A stretch of DNA of 64,000 nt from SAR324 cluster bacterium (GTDB lineage: Bacteria > SAR324 > NAC60-12): the NCBI GenBank assembly GCA_014382365.1, contig JACNJW010000033.1, forward strand, positions 1 through 64,000, written 5' to 3'. The notes below the pieces were generated by a model. It searched no databases, was not told where the DNA came from, and saw only the letters and a list, made by a program, of their open reading frames with translations. Position 1 is the first letter of the stretch, and each line of letters opens with the position of its first letter. Positions 10,238 through 20,473 of this stretch are shown here, one piece after another. Made by a program: the position numbers and the translations under genes.

Positions 10238-11086
10238 TCAGCTAAAAAATGTGCTGAATTTTTGACCATCGTGATAAGCATAATAAACATCTGTTAATGC
10301 TTTTGTTGTTCCAACCTCAATATGACCTTTTGAGTCCAGACTGATCAATCCATATGAATAATTGTAGTCGTCACTTTCAAGCATAGTTCTGGCAACAGCA
10401 TCTTGCAGCGACATTCCATCGCCAACCCTGATAACCACCTTGGCAGCAGCTGCCTGCTGAGTAATCGCTTCACCAATGCCAGTACAGGAAACACCGGCTT
10501 TTCGTGAAGCATACGTGCCCGCAACAGTCGGACTATCACTTACTCGTCCAGGCATTTCGCAACCAATCCCACCTGTGGAAGTACCGGCAAAAATTTGTCC
10601 TGACTTATCCAGTGCTACCGCGCCAACTGTTCCATTTGTACCTATGCATTTATTTTCGTACTCCTGCATACGGAAGTCTGTAATCGGGTTATATTCAGGA
10701 AAACCATTTTTTCGGCAATATCCTGTAGCCTGATCTGCACTTAAAACAGTATGTTTTTCAGCTGAGAGTAATGCCGCAGCTTCGATTGGATGCTGAATAT
10801 TTTGAACATTGATCACACCTGAAAATCGATTATTGTATCCATCCATCAAAGCCGCACTCATGCGCACCTGACCATCTGCCTGAAGTTTAGATCCAGTTCC
10901 TGCATTGTAATATGGATCATCTTCAAGCATCCGCACTGCATGCAGCACAGCTTCTTCTGCAGAACTTTTTTGTAATACCTCAAATGACTCTTCCCAAATT
11001 TTACAAAGAGACTCATGCATTTTCTGAGCTTCAGCCGTTTTACCTTCAAGACTTCCAGCTCCACCATGTATAATTAACTTCTCCAT
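10238..11086 (-). CDS. iaaA: Isoaspartyl peptidase / plant-type L-asparaginase (Ntn hydrolase)
   Basis: This family cleaves isoaspartyl dipeptides and L-asparagine. The precursor cuts itself to expose an N-terminal threonine that acts as the nucleophile. The 282-residue product starts with the family signature IIHGGAG, contains YYNAGTGS near residues 59-66, and has the autocleavage site GTNGTVGAVALD with the predicted nucleophile Thr153. The GTSTGG strand and GTGEAI-like segment (here CTGIGEAI) follow. Length is a little short of the E. coli enzyme (321), mainly at the C-terminus. The gene starts three bases after the stop of the CHAT protease gene, so they are very likely co-transcribed. Both members of the pair are peptidases, which may or may not be meaningful. 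No signal peptide is seen, so the enzyme is probably cytoplasmic. Confidence 0.9.
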   Translation of the reverse strand: MEKLIIHGGAGSLEGKTAEAQKMHESLCKIWEESFEVLQKSSAEEAVLHAVRMLEDDPYYNAGTGSKLQADGQVRMSAALMDGYNNRFSGVINVQNIQHPIEAAALLSAEKHTVLSADQATGYCRKNGFPEYNPITDFRMQEYENKCIGTNGTVGAVALDKSGQIFAGTSTGGIGCEMPGRVSDSPTVAGTYASRKAGVSCTGIGEAITQQAAAAKVVIRVGDGMSLQDAVARTMLESDDYNYSYGLISLDSKGHIEVGTTKALTDVYYAYHDGQKFSTFFS

Positions 11087-11089
11087 CAG

Positions 11090-14000
11090 TTAACTATTCC
11101 TCCCAACCATTACAAAGGCAGACCAATAATATGGTGCACTCCACTGAACATCATCCAGCATTTCCAAACGTGCTTCACGCATTGCCTGACGAGCAGACAT
11201 TCCGGCAAGGAATTTGTCATAGAATTTGGTCATCAATAATTGGGTTCCGGCATCGCTGACTTCCCAGAATGAATTGATAACATTCTTCACCCCTGCTTCC
11301 TGGAATGAACGACGCAAACCATAAACTCCTTCACCCTGGTGTATCTCACCCAAGCCAGTTTCGCAGGCAGAAAGGACGACCAATTGTGTGCCCGACAAAT
11401 TCAAACTCAAAACTTCCATCGCAGTTAAGACGCCATCGTTGTCTGTGTCTATTTCACCAAGCATAGAAGCGTTTGCATTTAATCCCGCAAAAGCAAGTCC
11501 TGCACGCAGCAAAGGATTATCTGCAGGTGGTGGAACACTGCTAGATCCACGGCTGAGACCCTGCAGTCGTTTTTTCAACTTTTCGTCTTCTTTGAGAAAG
11601 AACCCATGAGTTGCAATATGCAGAACCTCCGGAGGTGCAGACATTTTACGGAGCAAATTTTCTTCTGCAATACGCTGTGAATAAATGCTGCTACTACGAC
11701 TGCCGCCTGTACTTTTGTCCTTTGTATCGGCAACGTCTTTGATGACTTCACCTTCTTTTTCTGCTCCAGGTAAGGGATCAAAATTTAGTCCACGCAATCC
11801 TGAACCCATCCGTGCTCCCTGTGAAACACTGCGGGAACGCTTGTGAGTTACTTCCCGTGCGGCTGGAGTTTTGAGAATTTTATCGGAATCATAATCCGGT
11901 CCGGCAATTATCAGTAGCTCACCTTTAGCTTCAGGCAGCGGATCCAGTGCCAGGTCTCTGGCAGAACTAATTATTCGCAAATCAAAATTTTCCAGCAGAT
12001 AACTGTCATCTTCATCCGTCAAAACATCAAAGGGTAAAACATTCAGGAGACCGTCCGGAGAAATAAATATTGAAGCAGTTTCGCCCAGTGCTGCTGTAAG
12101 CGGTTGCCAAAGCACTTCCCACAGTTCCAAAGCAACACTTTTAACATCTTCATCTTCTGCACCTTCATCCTGCACTATTTCACGCAGTTCCATAACCATA
12201 CTACTGATCAATTCTAAATCTTCGAATTCTACAAAGCTGAACTCACCTCCTTTAACCACAACTGCCACCAAACGAAATAAATTGTCTTCGCCACGAAAAC
12301 TCATAAAATCGACCAGAGCATTTTCACCCAGCCCCTCAATTACCTCATCCACTGTTACCTGTTTGGTGGATTGACGAAAACGCTGGCTTTGTTCTCCAAG
12401 TTTGAGTTGGAGCATATTGACCTTCTCTTCCAGGTCATAAACTATTTTTGGAAAATCCTTCCGGTTGCCTTCAGTGGGACCGGATAATGTGAGTCCTGCT
12501 AATGTTTTCCGGGTTTGGGTCAATTCTTCCGTGATTGCCTGCAATTCAGGCGCACCAGAGAGCATTACGACTTGCTGTGTTTCGCTGGTAATTTTGAGCA
12601 AAATACCTTTGCGCCGTAAACTCACTTCAAAAAGATCGCGAGCCGTGCGTTCATCATTCATACTCAACAGCATCCTGATCAGAGCATGCTGTTCTGGTCG
12701 GTACAAACTTATATACGATTGACGTGTGTTGTCTCCCGCAACCCAAAGAACTCTGTCTAAAAAAGCATTTCGTCGCACAAATCCGGTTTTAAAGACTTTA
12801 TATGCTTCTTCAGTTCTGCCCAAAGTTTTGAGCAGGTCTGCCAGATTGTTCAGAGTTTCAAAAGTGTATGGATGATTCTTCCCTAAAACTTCTTCTTCGA
12901 GTTTCAACGTTTCCTGGAACAATTTGAGTGCTTCAGCCTTTTTATCCTGCACCACGAGCAACTCACCCATGTCGTTCATGCTGCGTAAAGTATCAGCATG
13001 ACGTTTACCAAATACCTGAGTTCTTCCTGCCAAAGCTGCACTTAAATGCTCTTCTGCAACAGCCAGATTTCCGAGTGATTTGTAAACACGCCCCAAGTTA
13101 TTGAGAGCCTTCAAGGTGTTTTGATGATTTGCACCCAGCTGTTTGCTCCATTGCGCAAAAACATTACTAAAGATCGGCCTGGCTTCTTCATAACGTCCAT
13201 CACGTAAAAACAGATAGGCCAGATTGTTTTGATTTGCAATTGTGTTTGTGTGATTTGCCCCAAAAACTTCTGTGTTGAGTTGAATCACTTTTTTATAGTT
13301 AACTTCTGAGCGAGTAAAGTCTCCCTGCGATTCATTGAGAAAAGCCAGATTGTTAAGCAAAGCCAGTGAGGTCGGATGTTTCTCGCCCTGAATTTTTCCG
13401 GAAATTGCAAATGCCTTTTTGAAAAGTGGTTCTGCTTCATCATATAAACCTTGATTTTCCAGCAGCAAAGCCAGATTATTCATGACAGAAACTGTCTGAG
13501 GTGATTCTTCACCAAGTGCGGCAATCATCACTTTTAAGGATTGGCGAAATAATTTTTCTGCTTTTTGATAATTACCCATACGGCGCCTGACACTTGCCAG
13601 ATTATTCAAATCTCCAGCAGTATTCGGATGTGCTTCACCTAACAATAACAAATCAATATCATAAACCTGCTGATGAAAATCCAATGCCTGTTTTAACTTG
13701 CCTGTATCTTCATATAGCTGTGCCAGATGGCTCTTTGCCTGCACAACAAGCGGGTCTTCCTTTCCATATTCAGCAACTGCACCTTTGATACTTTCCAGAA
13801 ACAAATTCTCGGAAAGTGAATAACGGCCCTGCTGACGATAAATTTCGGCAAGATTTTCTTTGCCTTCCAGAACAAGTAAACTCGTTTTATCCAGAACCTC
13901 CAACATCAAAGGTAGTGCTGTTTCAAGTAAATCCTGTGCAGGTTTTAATTTACCCTGAGAGACATACAACTTTGCAAGTTGTGCCGTAACAGAAAGTGTG

Positions 14001-14608
14001 TCTATATCTTTATTGCCAAGGATTGTCTTAAAAGTCTCAAGAGCCTCACTGAGCAATACCACTGCCTCATCGATTCTACCTAAATCCCTTAAATTAAGAC
14101 CTAGAGTTTTCAGTCTTGCAGCACGTTGTGGATCATCTTCAGCAGAAAGCCGAAGAGCCTCCTGTAAAACCGGTTCAGCCATTTCCGGATCAATAGAATT
14201 GAGAAATGCCCCATAGTTATCAAGAACTGCAAGTGTCGTCACATCATTTTCACCTAAAGTGGAAACAACTGTTTCGAGAGTTGTCTGATAGAGCAGATTT
14301 GCTTCTTCCAACTGATCCAGTTCTGTGTGTAACTGAGACTGAAGCATAAGGCTGGAAATAGTTTCCAGGGCAGCTGCACCGAAAGCGGTTTTTGCTAATA
14401 AGACCGCTTCCTGTGCTTTTTCCAAAGCTCCTTTGAGGTTTCCTTCCTGGTACTGTTGTTCGATTTCTGTTTGTCGAACACTCCATAACGCAGTCGCTTC
14501 CTCTGTAGATGTTTGAGAGTAGGCAGGATTATCTAAAAAAAGTATCAGTAATAAAATTAAGAACAGTCCCGAAATTTCAGACCGAAAAAAAGAGATGTTC
14601 ACTTGCAT
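11090..14608 (-). CDS. Exported TPR-CHAT domain protein (caspase-like protease)
   Basis: This is a 1172-residue protein. An N-terminal signal-like hydrophobic segment (about residues 10-30, ending AYSQT) is followed by many TPR repeats of the kinesin-light-chain type, spaced about 42 residues and recognisable by GEKHPxTxxxLNNLAxL patterns. The C-terminus (about 830-1172) is a CHAT domain, a clan CD cysteine peptidase fold. The predicted catalytic dyad is the His of HIATHGF (near 1001) and the Cys of LSACETG (near 1082). The acidic segment between them, DTDNDGVLTAME, also fits an EF-hand calcium loop. CHAT proteins are related to separase and caspases; some are effectors in defence or cell death and many have unknown roles. 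The gene has a strong ribosome site (AAGGAGGT) and is followed after three bases by the isoaspartyl peptidase gene. Substrate and location outside the inner membrane are inferences. Confidence 0.88.
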   Translation of the reverse strand: MQVNISFFRSEISGLFLILLLILFLDNPAYSQTSTEEATALWSVRQTEIEQQYQEGNLKGALEKAQEAVLLAKTAFGAAALETISSLMLQSQLHTELDQLEEANLLYQTTLETVVSTLGENDVTTLAVLDNYGAFLNSIDPEMAEPVLQEALRLSAEDDPQRAARLKTLGLNLRDLGRIDEAVVLLSEALETFKTILGNKDIDTLSVTAQLAKLYVSQGKLKPAQDLLETALPLMLEVLDKTSLLVLEGKENLAEIYRQQGRYSLSENLFLESIKGAVAEYGKEDPLVVQAKSHLAQLYEDTGKLKQALDFHQQVYDIDLLLLGEAHPNTAGDLNNLASVRRRMGNYQKAEKLFRQSLKVMIAALGEESPQTVSVMNNLALLLENQGLYDEAEPLFKKAFAISGKIQGEKHPTSLALLNNLAFLNESQGDFTRSEVNYKKVIQLNTEVFGANHTNTIANQNNLAYLFLRDGRYEEARPIFSNVFAQWSKQLGANHQNTLKALNNLGRVYKSLGNLAVAEEHLSAALAGRTQVFGKRHADTLRSMNDMGELLVVQDKKAEALKLFQETLKLEEEVLGKNHPYTFETLNNLADLLKTLGRTEEAYKVFKTGFVRRNAFLDRVLWVAGDNTRQSYISLYRPEQHALIRMLLSMNDERTARDLFEVSLRRKGILLKITSETQQVVMLSGAPELQAITEELTQTRKTLAGLTLSGPTEGNRKDFPKIVYDLEEKVNMLQLKLGEQSQRFRQSTKQVTVDEVIEGLGENALVDFMSFRGEDNLFRLVAVVVKGGEFSFVEFEDLELISSMVMELREIVQDEGAEDEDVKSVALELWEVLWQPLTAALGETASIFISPDGLLNVLPFDVLTDEDDSYLLENFDLRIISSARDLALDPLPEAKGELLIIAGPDYDSDKILKTPAAREVTHKRSRSVSQGARMGSGLRGLNFDPLPGAEKEGEVIKDVADTKDKSTGGSRSSSIYSQRIAEENLLRKMSAPPEVLHIATHGFFLKEDEKLKKRLQGLSRGSSSVPPPADNPLLRAGLAFAGLNANASMLGEIDTDNDGVLTAMEVLSLNLSGTQLVVLSACETGLGEIHQGEGVYGLRRSFQEAGVKNVINSFWEVSDAGTQLLMTKFYDKFLAGMSARQAMREARLEMLDDVQWSAPYYWSAFVMVGRNS

Positions 14609-14840
14609 GGGTACCTCCTTAATTAATTGACAATATTTGATTATATTCCGAATTAATGGTACACGATACTAAATTCAAGAAAATGAATTCAGCTCACGTC
14701 CCCTTAATTCTCCTCCAACAAAGCATAGCTACTTAATAATGAAACACTTGTAACCGACTGCAGTTAAACACTGGTGCCGCAAAGGTGCAGTTTTAAACTT
14801 ATGTTTTACCTTATATATCTCTAAAACATTTACTGTTACA

Positions 14841-16781
14841 TTACCCGTTAAAACGTGCTTCTGCAATTTCTAAATTTTTTGTAGAAATCTCCCACTGCTT
14901 GAGATACTGAGTAAGTTTATCACCCAACTCAGTCTTTTCGGATTGTAACTCATAAACTTGCTCTGGCGTTGCCTGTTGATAATAGTCATTTGCACCAAAT
15001 ATTTTTTCAATTTCAGAAATATTTTTTTCAGTTTCTTCAACTTGCGTTTCAAAGCGTGTTAACTGTTTTTTTAATTTTGAAATCTCACGCTGCAATTCTT
15101 TTCGCTCATTATAACTCAAGTCTTCAATAGTAACCGGCTCCGCTTTAGTTTGTTGACGGGTCGTGGAAATAGGCAGGTTACGGTTCAGATAATCATCACC
15201 AAAATTTTCCAGATATTCCTGATAACTGCCTGAAAAATCCCGAACACCGTCCGGAGTCAATTCCAGAATCCTGGTTGCTACTTTGGAAACAAAATGACGG
15301 TAGTGACTAACAACCAGTACGGTTCCTTCAAACTCCCTCAAGGCATCTCCAAGCGCGGCTACACCCTCCAAATCCATGTGATTAGTTGGCTCATCAAGAA
15401 TCAGCACATTACGTTTTTCAAGCATGATTCTGGCAAAAAGCAGGCGTGCGGACTCACCTCCACTCAATGCAGAAACTTGTTTAAGAGCCTCATCTCCGGA
15501 AAGTAAAACCCGACCGAGCAAACCTCTAATTGCTCCTATCGGTTCGTGCGGTGCAGTTGCATAAAGCCAATCGTAAGCACTTATTTTTCCAGACAATTGT
15601 TCATGGTGATCCTGAGCAAAATAAGAGGTATGTGTTTCATAACCCCAATCGTGAGTACCTGAATCTGCAGCTAATTGTGCGAGAATAATTTTTAGTAAGG
15701 TAGACTTTCCAATTCCATTTGGGCCAATAATGGCTACTTTTTCTCCTCGCTGAATTTCAAATGAAATATTTTTTAGTACTTCTGTATCAGCAAATTTTTT
15801 GTTCACATTTTTCACTGTCAGTACTGTTCTTCCAGAAGGTCTCGTCTGTACAAAGCGTAAATCGGGAGAGATTCTGGAGGAGCGTTTAACCTCTGGAACA
15901 TCCATTTTATCAAGCTGTTTTACCCGCGATTGAGCTTGCCTGGCTTTAGTAGCCTTTGCACGGAAACGGTCGACGAATGCTTGAAGTTCTGCAGTTTTCC
16001 GTTCATAACTTTCAATTTCTTTTAGTTTTTGAGTTTCAGCCAGTATCTTTGCTTCAAGAAATTGTTCGTAGTTTCCTGTGTAAAGTCTTATTTCCTCATA
16101 ATCAATATCAACAATGTAGCCGGCAACAGCATTCAGGAAATTTCGGTCGTGTGAAATAAAAACCAGTGTTCCATCAAACTGCGTACACAAATAGTTTTCC
16201 AGCCAGCGGATCGATACAATATCCAGATGGTTCGTGGGCTCATCCAGCAACATCACATCCGACTTTTGAAAAAGCAACTGAGCCAGAAGAACTCTTAATT
16301 TAAAACCACCTGATAGGGCATTCATTGGTCCAGAATGAAAATGTTCAGCAATTCCCAATCCTGACAACAATTCAGCAGCAAAAGACTCTGCCACATAGCC
16401 GTCTTCTTCTGCAATTATTTCCTCCAACTGTCCCAGTCTATGGCCGGTTTCACTGTCCATTTTTTCAGTTGCAAGAATTTTTTCTTTTTCACTGAGTGCT
16501 TTACACAAGGCCGGCTTACCTTGAAGTACAACGTCAATCACCCGAAAGTTTTCAAATTGGAAATGATCCTGCCGGAGTACTCCAAGTGTCAAGCCTCGTG
16601 GAACATTAATAGTACCGGAAGAGGGTCTCTCTTCTCCTGTAATCAAACGTAATAGTGTGGATTTACCTGCTCCGTTTGCACCTACAAGTCCATAACTTTT
16701 TCCTGGATCTAAAGTTACAGATGTTTTTTCAAAAAGCGTTTTTTTGCCATAATTCATGGCTAAGTCAGTAATACTGATCAT
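14841..16781 (-). CDS. ABC-F family ATPase (YbiT-like ribosome factor)
   Basis: ABC-F proteins have two ATP-binding domains but no membrane part and act on ribosomes, as translation factors or antibiotic-protection factors. The 646-residue product has Walker A GANGAGKST (near 34) and GPNGIGKST (about 350), two LSGG-type signatures (NALSGGFKLR and SALSGGESAR), and two Walker B/D-loop motifs LLDEPTNHLD and ILDEPTNHMD. The interdomain linker contains the FRAKATKARQAQSR segment that reaches the tRNA site in this family. The N-terminal domain has an LRQDHFQFE stretch close to that of E. coli YbiT. A C-terminal coiled coil of about 90 residues (from about 560) resembles the Uup/ABC-F extension. It is a single gene. 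Which ABC-F subtype it is cannot be settled by eye. Confidence 0.9.
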   Translation of the reverse strand: MISITDLAMNYGKKTLFEKTSVTLDPGKSYGLVGANGAGKSTLLRLITGEERPSSGTINVPRGLTLGVLRQDHFQFENFRVIDVVLQGKPALCKALSEKEKILATEKMDSETGHRLGQLEEIIAEEDGYVAESFAAELLSGLGIAEHFHSGPMNALSGGFKLRVLLAQLLFQKSDVMLLDEPTNHLDIVSIRWLENYLCTQFDGTLVFISHDRNFLNAVAGYIVDIDYEEIRLYTGNYEQFLEAKILAETQKLKEIESYERKTAELQAFVDRFRAKATKARQAQSRVKQLDKMDVPEVKRSSRISPDLRFVQTRPSGRTVLTVKNVNKKFADTEVLKNISFEIQRGEKVAIIGPNGIGKSTLLKIILAQLAADSGTHDWGYETHTSYFAQDHHEQLSGKISAYDWLYATAPHEPIGAIRGLLGRVLLSGDEALKQVSALSGGESARLLFARIMLEKRNVLILDEPTNHMDLEGVAALGDALREFEGTVLVVSHYRHFVSKVATRILELTPDGVRDFSGSYQEYLENFGDDYLNRNLPISTTRQQTKAEPVTIEDLSYNERKELQREISKLKKQLTRFETQVEETEKNISEIEKIFGANDYYQQATPEQVYELQSEKTELGDKLTQYLKQWEISTKNLEIAEARFNG

Positions 16782-17093
16782 TACAAATTATTGTTATTTT
16801 CTATGGAAATTGATGTACTCACCTCATGAATGGCAGCTTCCAATTTGAGATTTACAAACAGAAGAGAACCGCATCTCATGTTTTAGCATGCTTATAAGTT
16901 ACTTGTAATTTTAGAAAAAAACTTGATGAATCTCAACGCAATTCTAATTCATCTGCCTGCAAGGTCGGTCTGGAGAGATTTTCTGAAAACACACTTTTTT
17001 AATTATTGACACTCTTAAGGTTGCCGAGTATAAGATATTAAGTTATCTTGAGTTGTATCCTATTGCTAAAATATTTTTTACATTTTTCGTCTC
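16782..17093. promoter_or_regulatory. Intergenic region with a sigma70-type promoter at 17006-17034
   Basis: The gap between the divergent ABC-F gene and the 461-residue gene contains a near-consensus promoter on the plus strand. TTGACA (17006-17011) is followed after 17 bases by TATAAG (17029-17034), which places the start site near 17041, about 50 bases before the ATG at 17094. Nothing else is recognised here. Confidence 0.7.
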
Positions 17094-18479
17094 ATGCACA
17101 GAAATTCAAACCTAAGAGAACAGAGCGATTATTTTGATTCTCTGCTTCCGGATCAGGAATCTTTGCTGATTCAACTGTGCAATCATCTTTTTAAGTCCGG
17201 ATTTGTTTTTGATGATTCCTCTCAATCAGAGAAAGAAGCAGGAGGTTGGGTTATCTATGACTTTTTTGAGCAGGAGGCTGATGTCATAAGAGAGCTTGTC
17301 TCAAGAGAACGCTACGAAGGATACAGTAATTATGTGAAAAATTTTAATTGGCCGGCAGAGAAACTGATAAAAAAACTTGTTCAACGAATTACCAGAGCTT
17401 TTGACCAGTTGGCTAAAGGATCACACCATCATTTCAATATTCGTTACAATATTTCACATGGGCTCAGACAGGATGATACACATCCTCTATACGATCTGCT
17501 TTTGTATGTTGAAACTTATTTCAGCTTGGTTCTGGATGACAAACCGCAGGTGGAGGAAGTACAGGAGGATGAACCTGATTTTTCGACTACAGATCTAAAA
17601 ATAGAAGACTTGTTTCAGCTCCGGAGCCAGGTTCAAGCACGTATTGCAGGACGAGAACTGGTTAAAGGTTTTCTGAAACATATTGCAATAGCACGTGGTG
17701 TATCAGTTGACAGTTTGGTCTCTTTAGAAAACAAACCGGAGCGTCAATTCCCTCCTATACAATTTGTTCGACCTTCTCTCAAATCTACTCCAGACAAAAT
17801 TTCAACAAAGGCAGAGCTTACAGAAATTTTTTCCACTGAAGAAATTCCGGACTCTGCGCTTGAGCAGGAAACAGTAGAAAATGCGGATGAACTTTTTGAA
17901 ATACCTCTCGAAACTGATGTTGATGATTCTGCAACAGAACCTGCAGAGGAAAAAGAAGAAGAAAATGATAAAGAAGTTGACAGTCAAGGTGAGACGCTTC
18001 CTGAGAATGATACTTCAATTAAAGATCTTGCTGAAGATGCTGACAGTGGCAGACAGAAAATAGTAGCTGCTGAAGATCCTCCGGAATCAATTTCTGCAGC
18101 AGATCTCCTGAGTGACGTGGATGAAGATGAGGATGAGGAAGATGAAGAAGATGGCGGAGGTTTACTGCAAATTGACTCAGATGAGACTGATGTGGTTTTT
18201 GGAACAGCAAAAATCGGCCAGGCATCGATGGAAAAATTTGTACTTCAGTATCCTGACAGTACACTCAAATTTCTTTTGCGTCGAAATATAGACGGAAGAC
18301 CACTTGCTCTTGAAATTGAAGCAATTCATTCAGAATGGGAAGACCGGGGGTTATCAAGAGGGCGTTTGAAAAAGTATCTGCTTAACCTGATGGAATGGTC
18401 AGAAGTTCCAAACTTACCTGTTCATGATCTGCTGCAGAAACTCAGGAACCGACTCTATGAAGTTTCACACTCTGACTAA
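17094..18479 (+). CDS. Acidic three-part protein of unknown function
   Basis: I do not recognise this 461-residue protein. It shows three parts. Residues 1 to about 215 are a mixed, mostly helical domain with conserved-looking aromatic and charged patterns (GWVIYDFFEQEADV, NFNWPAEKLIKKL). About 240-365 is a low-complexity acidic linker rich in Asp/Glu, including a long run near residues 340-355. Residues 375-461 form a compact helical C-terminal domain (MEKFVLQYPDSTLKFLLRRN). No signal peptide, membrane segment or catalytic motif is visible, so a cytoplasmic role in protein or nucleic-acid contacts is plausible but unproven. It has its own strong promoter and no operon partner; the next gene converges on it. 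Confidence 0.75.
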   Translation: MHRNSNLREQSDYFDSLLPDQESLLIQLCNHLFKSGFVFDDSSQSEKEAGGWVIYDFFEQEADVIRELVSRERYEGYSNYVKNFNWPAEKLIKKLVQRITRAFDQLAKGSHHHFNIRYNISHGLRQDDTHPLYDLLLYVETYFSLVLDDKPQVEEVQEDEPDFSTTDLKIEDLFQLRSQVQARIAGRELVKGFLKHIAIARGVSVDSLVSLENKPERQFPPIQFVRPSLKSTPDKISTKAELTEIFSTEEIPDSALEQETVENADELFEIPLETDVDDSATEPAEEKEEENDKEVDSQGETLPENDTSIKDLAEDADSGRQKIVAAEDPPESISAADLLSDVDEDEDEEDEEDGGGLLQIDSDETDVVFGTAKIGQASMEKFVLQYPDSTLKFLLRRNIDGRPLALEIEAIHSEWEDRGLSRGRLKKYLLNLMEWSEVPNLPVHDLLQKLRNRLYEVSHSD

Positions 18480-18502
18480 AACCAGCCGTTTATAAATTAT
18501 TA

Positions 18503-20461
18503 TCAGTTTTTCAATTCTTCAACTAGTTTGCTAAAATAATCCAAACTTTCTGGATTGGCAAGTGCAGCAGTGTTTTCCACTTTTTCTTTATTGATAGTTT
18601 GCAGCACAGCTTTCTCTACTTTTTTTCCACTGATAGTTCGCGGCACCTCAGGAACAGCAAATATTCTTTCTGGCACATGACGCGGAGTAGTGTCCTGACG
18701 AACAGCTGCTTTTATTTTTGCAGTTAAATCTGCATCCAGTTTGAGACCTTCTGCCAGCACCACAAAGAGTACTATCCGAACATCACTTTTCCAGGACTGG
18801 GCAATGACCAGACTGTCCATAACTTCCCGCATCTCCTCAACAGGGCGATATACTTCTGAGGTTCCTATTCTAACTCCACCCGGATTAAGAACAGTATCGC
18901 TTCTTCCATAGATTATTACTCCTCCACGTTCAGTAACCTCAATAAAATCACCGTGAGTCCAAACTCCAGAAAATTTTTCAAAATATGCCTGATGATATTT
19001 TTTCCCGTCCTCATCATTCCAAAAATAAATTGGCATCGAGGGAAATGGTGTAGCACAGACTAATTCTCCTTTTTCTTCAACGACGGACTTCCCATCAGGA
19101 TTATACGCAAGAGTATTCATACCAAGGCTTTTGCACTGCAGTTCCTCTGAGTAAACAGGAAGATTCGGATTACCTCCCATAAAGCAGCCGACAATATCTG
19201 TTCCTCCGGCAACTGACATCAGGGCAACAGACGCAACCTCTTCATAAATCCAACTGAACAAATCTGCCGGCAGCGGAGAACCTGTTGATAAAATTACTCT
19301 TAAAGAATCCAGTTGGTGATTTTCTTTTGGTGAATAATCTGCGTTTTTAACTGCAGCAAGAAACTTGGGACTTGTCCCAAAATGAGTGATTTTCTGTTCA
19401 TCTACAAAACGCCACATCCTGCCCACATCAGGGAATGTTGGGGCACCGTCATACAAAATCAAAGTCGCTCCGGATGCAAGACCGCTGACCAACCAGTTCC
19501 ACATCATCCATCCACAAGTGGTAAAATAAAATAAGCGGTCTCCAGGTTGAACATCTGCATGATATCGGTGTTCTGTTAGATGCTTGAGCAAGGTACCTCC
19601 TGCACCGTGAACAATTGATTTCGGCAGGCCGGTAGTTCCGGAAGAAAAGAGAATGTAAAGCGGATGATCAAAAGGAAGTTGTGCATATTTTATGGCTGTC
19701 GCCTTAGTATCAAGCAGCTTTGACCAAGGCAGTTCTTTTTCCTCAAGCACCATAGATGTTCCAGTAAAGGGCACTACATACACTGATTTGATTGAAGGAA
19801 TTCTCTGTGTAACTTCACGGATTTTAAGATAACAATCATGTTCTTTTCCGTTGTAATAATATGCATTAACAGTGATTAAGATTTTTGGTGATATCTGCCC
19901 CAAGCGATCGTTAATACCATTAATACCAAAATCTGGTGAACAGGAAGACCAGATTGCACCCAGACTTGCTGTTGCCAGCATAGCAATAATTGCTTCAGGA
20001 CAATTCGGTATAACTGCTGCTACCCGATCTCCTGTACTGACTCCCTGTGCCTTCATTCCGGCAGCACACTGCATCACAGCAGTTCTTAGCTCAGCATAAT
20101 TTAAAGACTGTGTTGCGGCATTTTCACCTACAAAGCAGAGAGCCTCGTTTTCATCTTCACCTTGCAGCAGGTTTTCTGCAAAATTCAACCTTGCTCCTTC
20201 AAACCAACCGGATGATTCAGTACCAACCTCAGGACTAAAAGCAGATTTTGACATGACTTTAACCCATGCTTCAGACGAGCGCACTTTACAATCATGCCAT
20301 ACTTCTTCCCAAAACTGCTCCGGATGCTCAATCGACCAGTCGTGCAAAGTCGAATATTTACAGTCGGGTAAGTTGTAACGTTCTTTAATTTTTTTAGTAA
20401 ATTTAGTCAACAGTGTTTTTTCCTGTTCTTCAGGACTTGGCTGCCAAAGAGCAGTAGACAT
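18503..20461 (-). CDS. aacS: Acetoacetyl-CoA synthetase
   Basis: This enzyme activates acetoacetate to acetoacetyl-CoA with ATP, feeding ketone bodies or PHB breakdown products into metabolism. The product has 652 residues from the ATG at 20461, the usual length. The start is supported by GGAGAG just upstream and by the family N-terminus STALWQPSPE; the TTG 12 bases upstream is not needed. The adenylation signature is FSSGTTGLPKSIVHG, followed by TCGWMMWNWLVS, GGTDIVGCF, the YGRSDTVLNPGGVRIG hinge region and the late catalytic lysine in SGKKVEKA. These segments separate AacS from acetyl-CoA synthetase. It lies 12 bases after the small membrane protein gene and probably shares its transcript. 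Confidence 0.93.
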   Translation of the reverse strand: MSTALWQPSPEEQEKTLLTKFTKKIKERYNLPDCKYSTLHDWSIEHPEQFWEEVWHDCKVRSSEAWVKVMSKSAFSPEVGTESSGWFEGARLNFAENLLQGEDENEALCFVGENAATQSLNYAELRTAVMQCAAGMKAQGVSTGDRVAAVIPNCPEAIIAMLATASLGAIWSSCSPDFGINGINDRLGQISPKILITVNAYYYNGKEHDCYLKIREVTQRIPSIKSVYVVPFTGTSMVLEEKELPWSKLLDTKATAIKYAQLPFDHPLYILFSSGTTGLPKSIVHGAGGTLLKHLTEHRYHADVQPGDRLFYFTTCGWMMWNWLVSGLASGATLILYDGAPTFPDVGRMWRFVDEQKITHFGTSPKFLAAVKNADYSPKENHQLDSLRVILSTGSPLPADLFSWIYEEVASVALMSVAGGTDIVGCFMGGNPNLPVYSEELQCKSLGMNTLAYNPDGKSVVEEKGELVCATPFPSMPIYFWNDEDGKKYHQAYFEKFSGVWTHGDFIEVTERGGVIIYGRSDTVLNPGGVRIGTSEVYRPVEEMREVMDSLVIAQSWKSDVRIVLFVVLAEGLKLDADLTAKIKAAVRQDTTPRHVPERIFAVPEVPRTISGKKVEKAVLQTINKEKVENTAALANPESLDYFSKLVEELKN

Positions 20462-20473
20462 TTTTCTCTCCAA

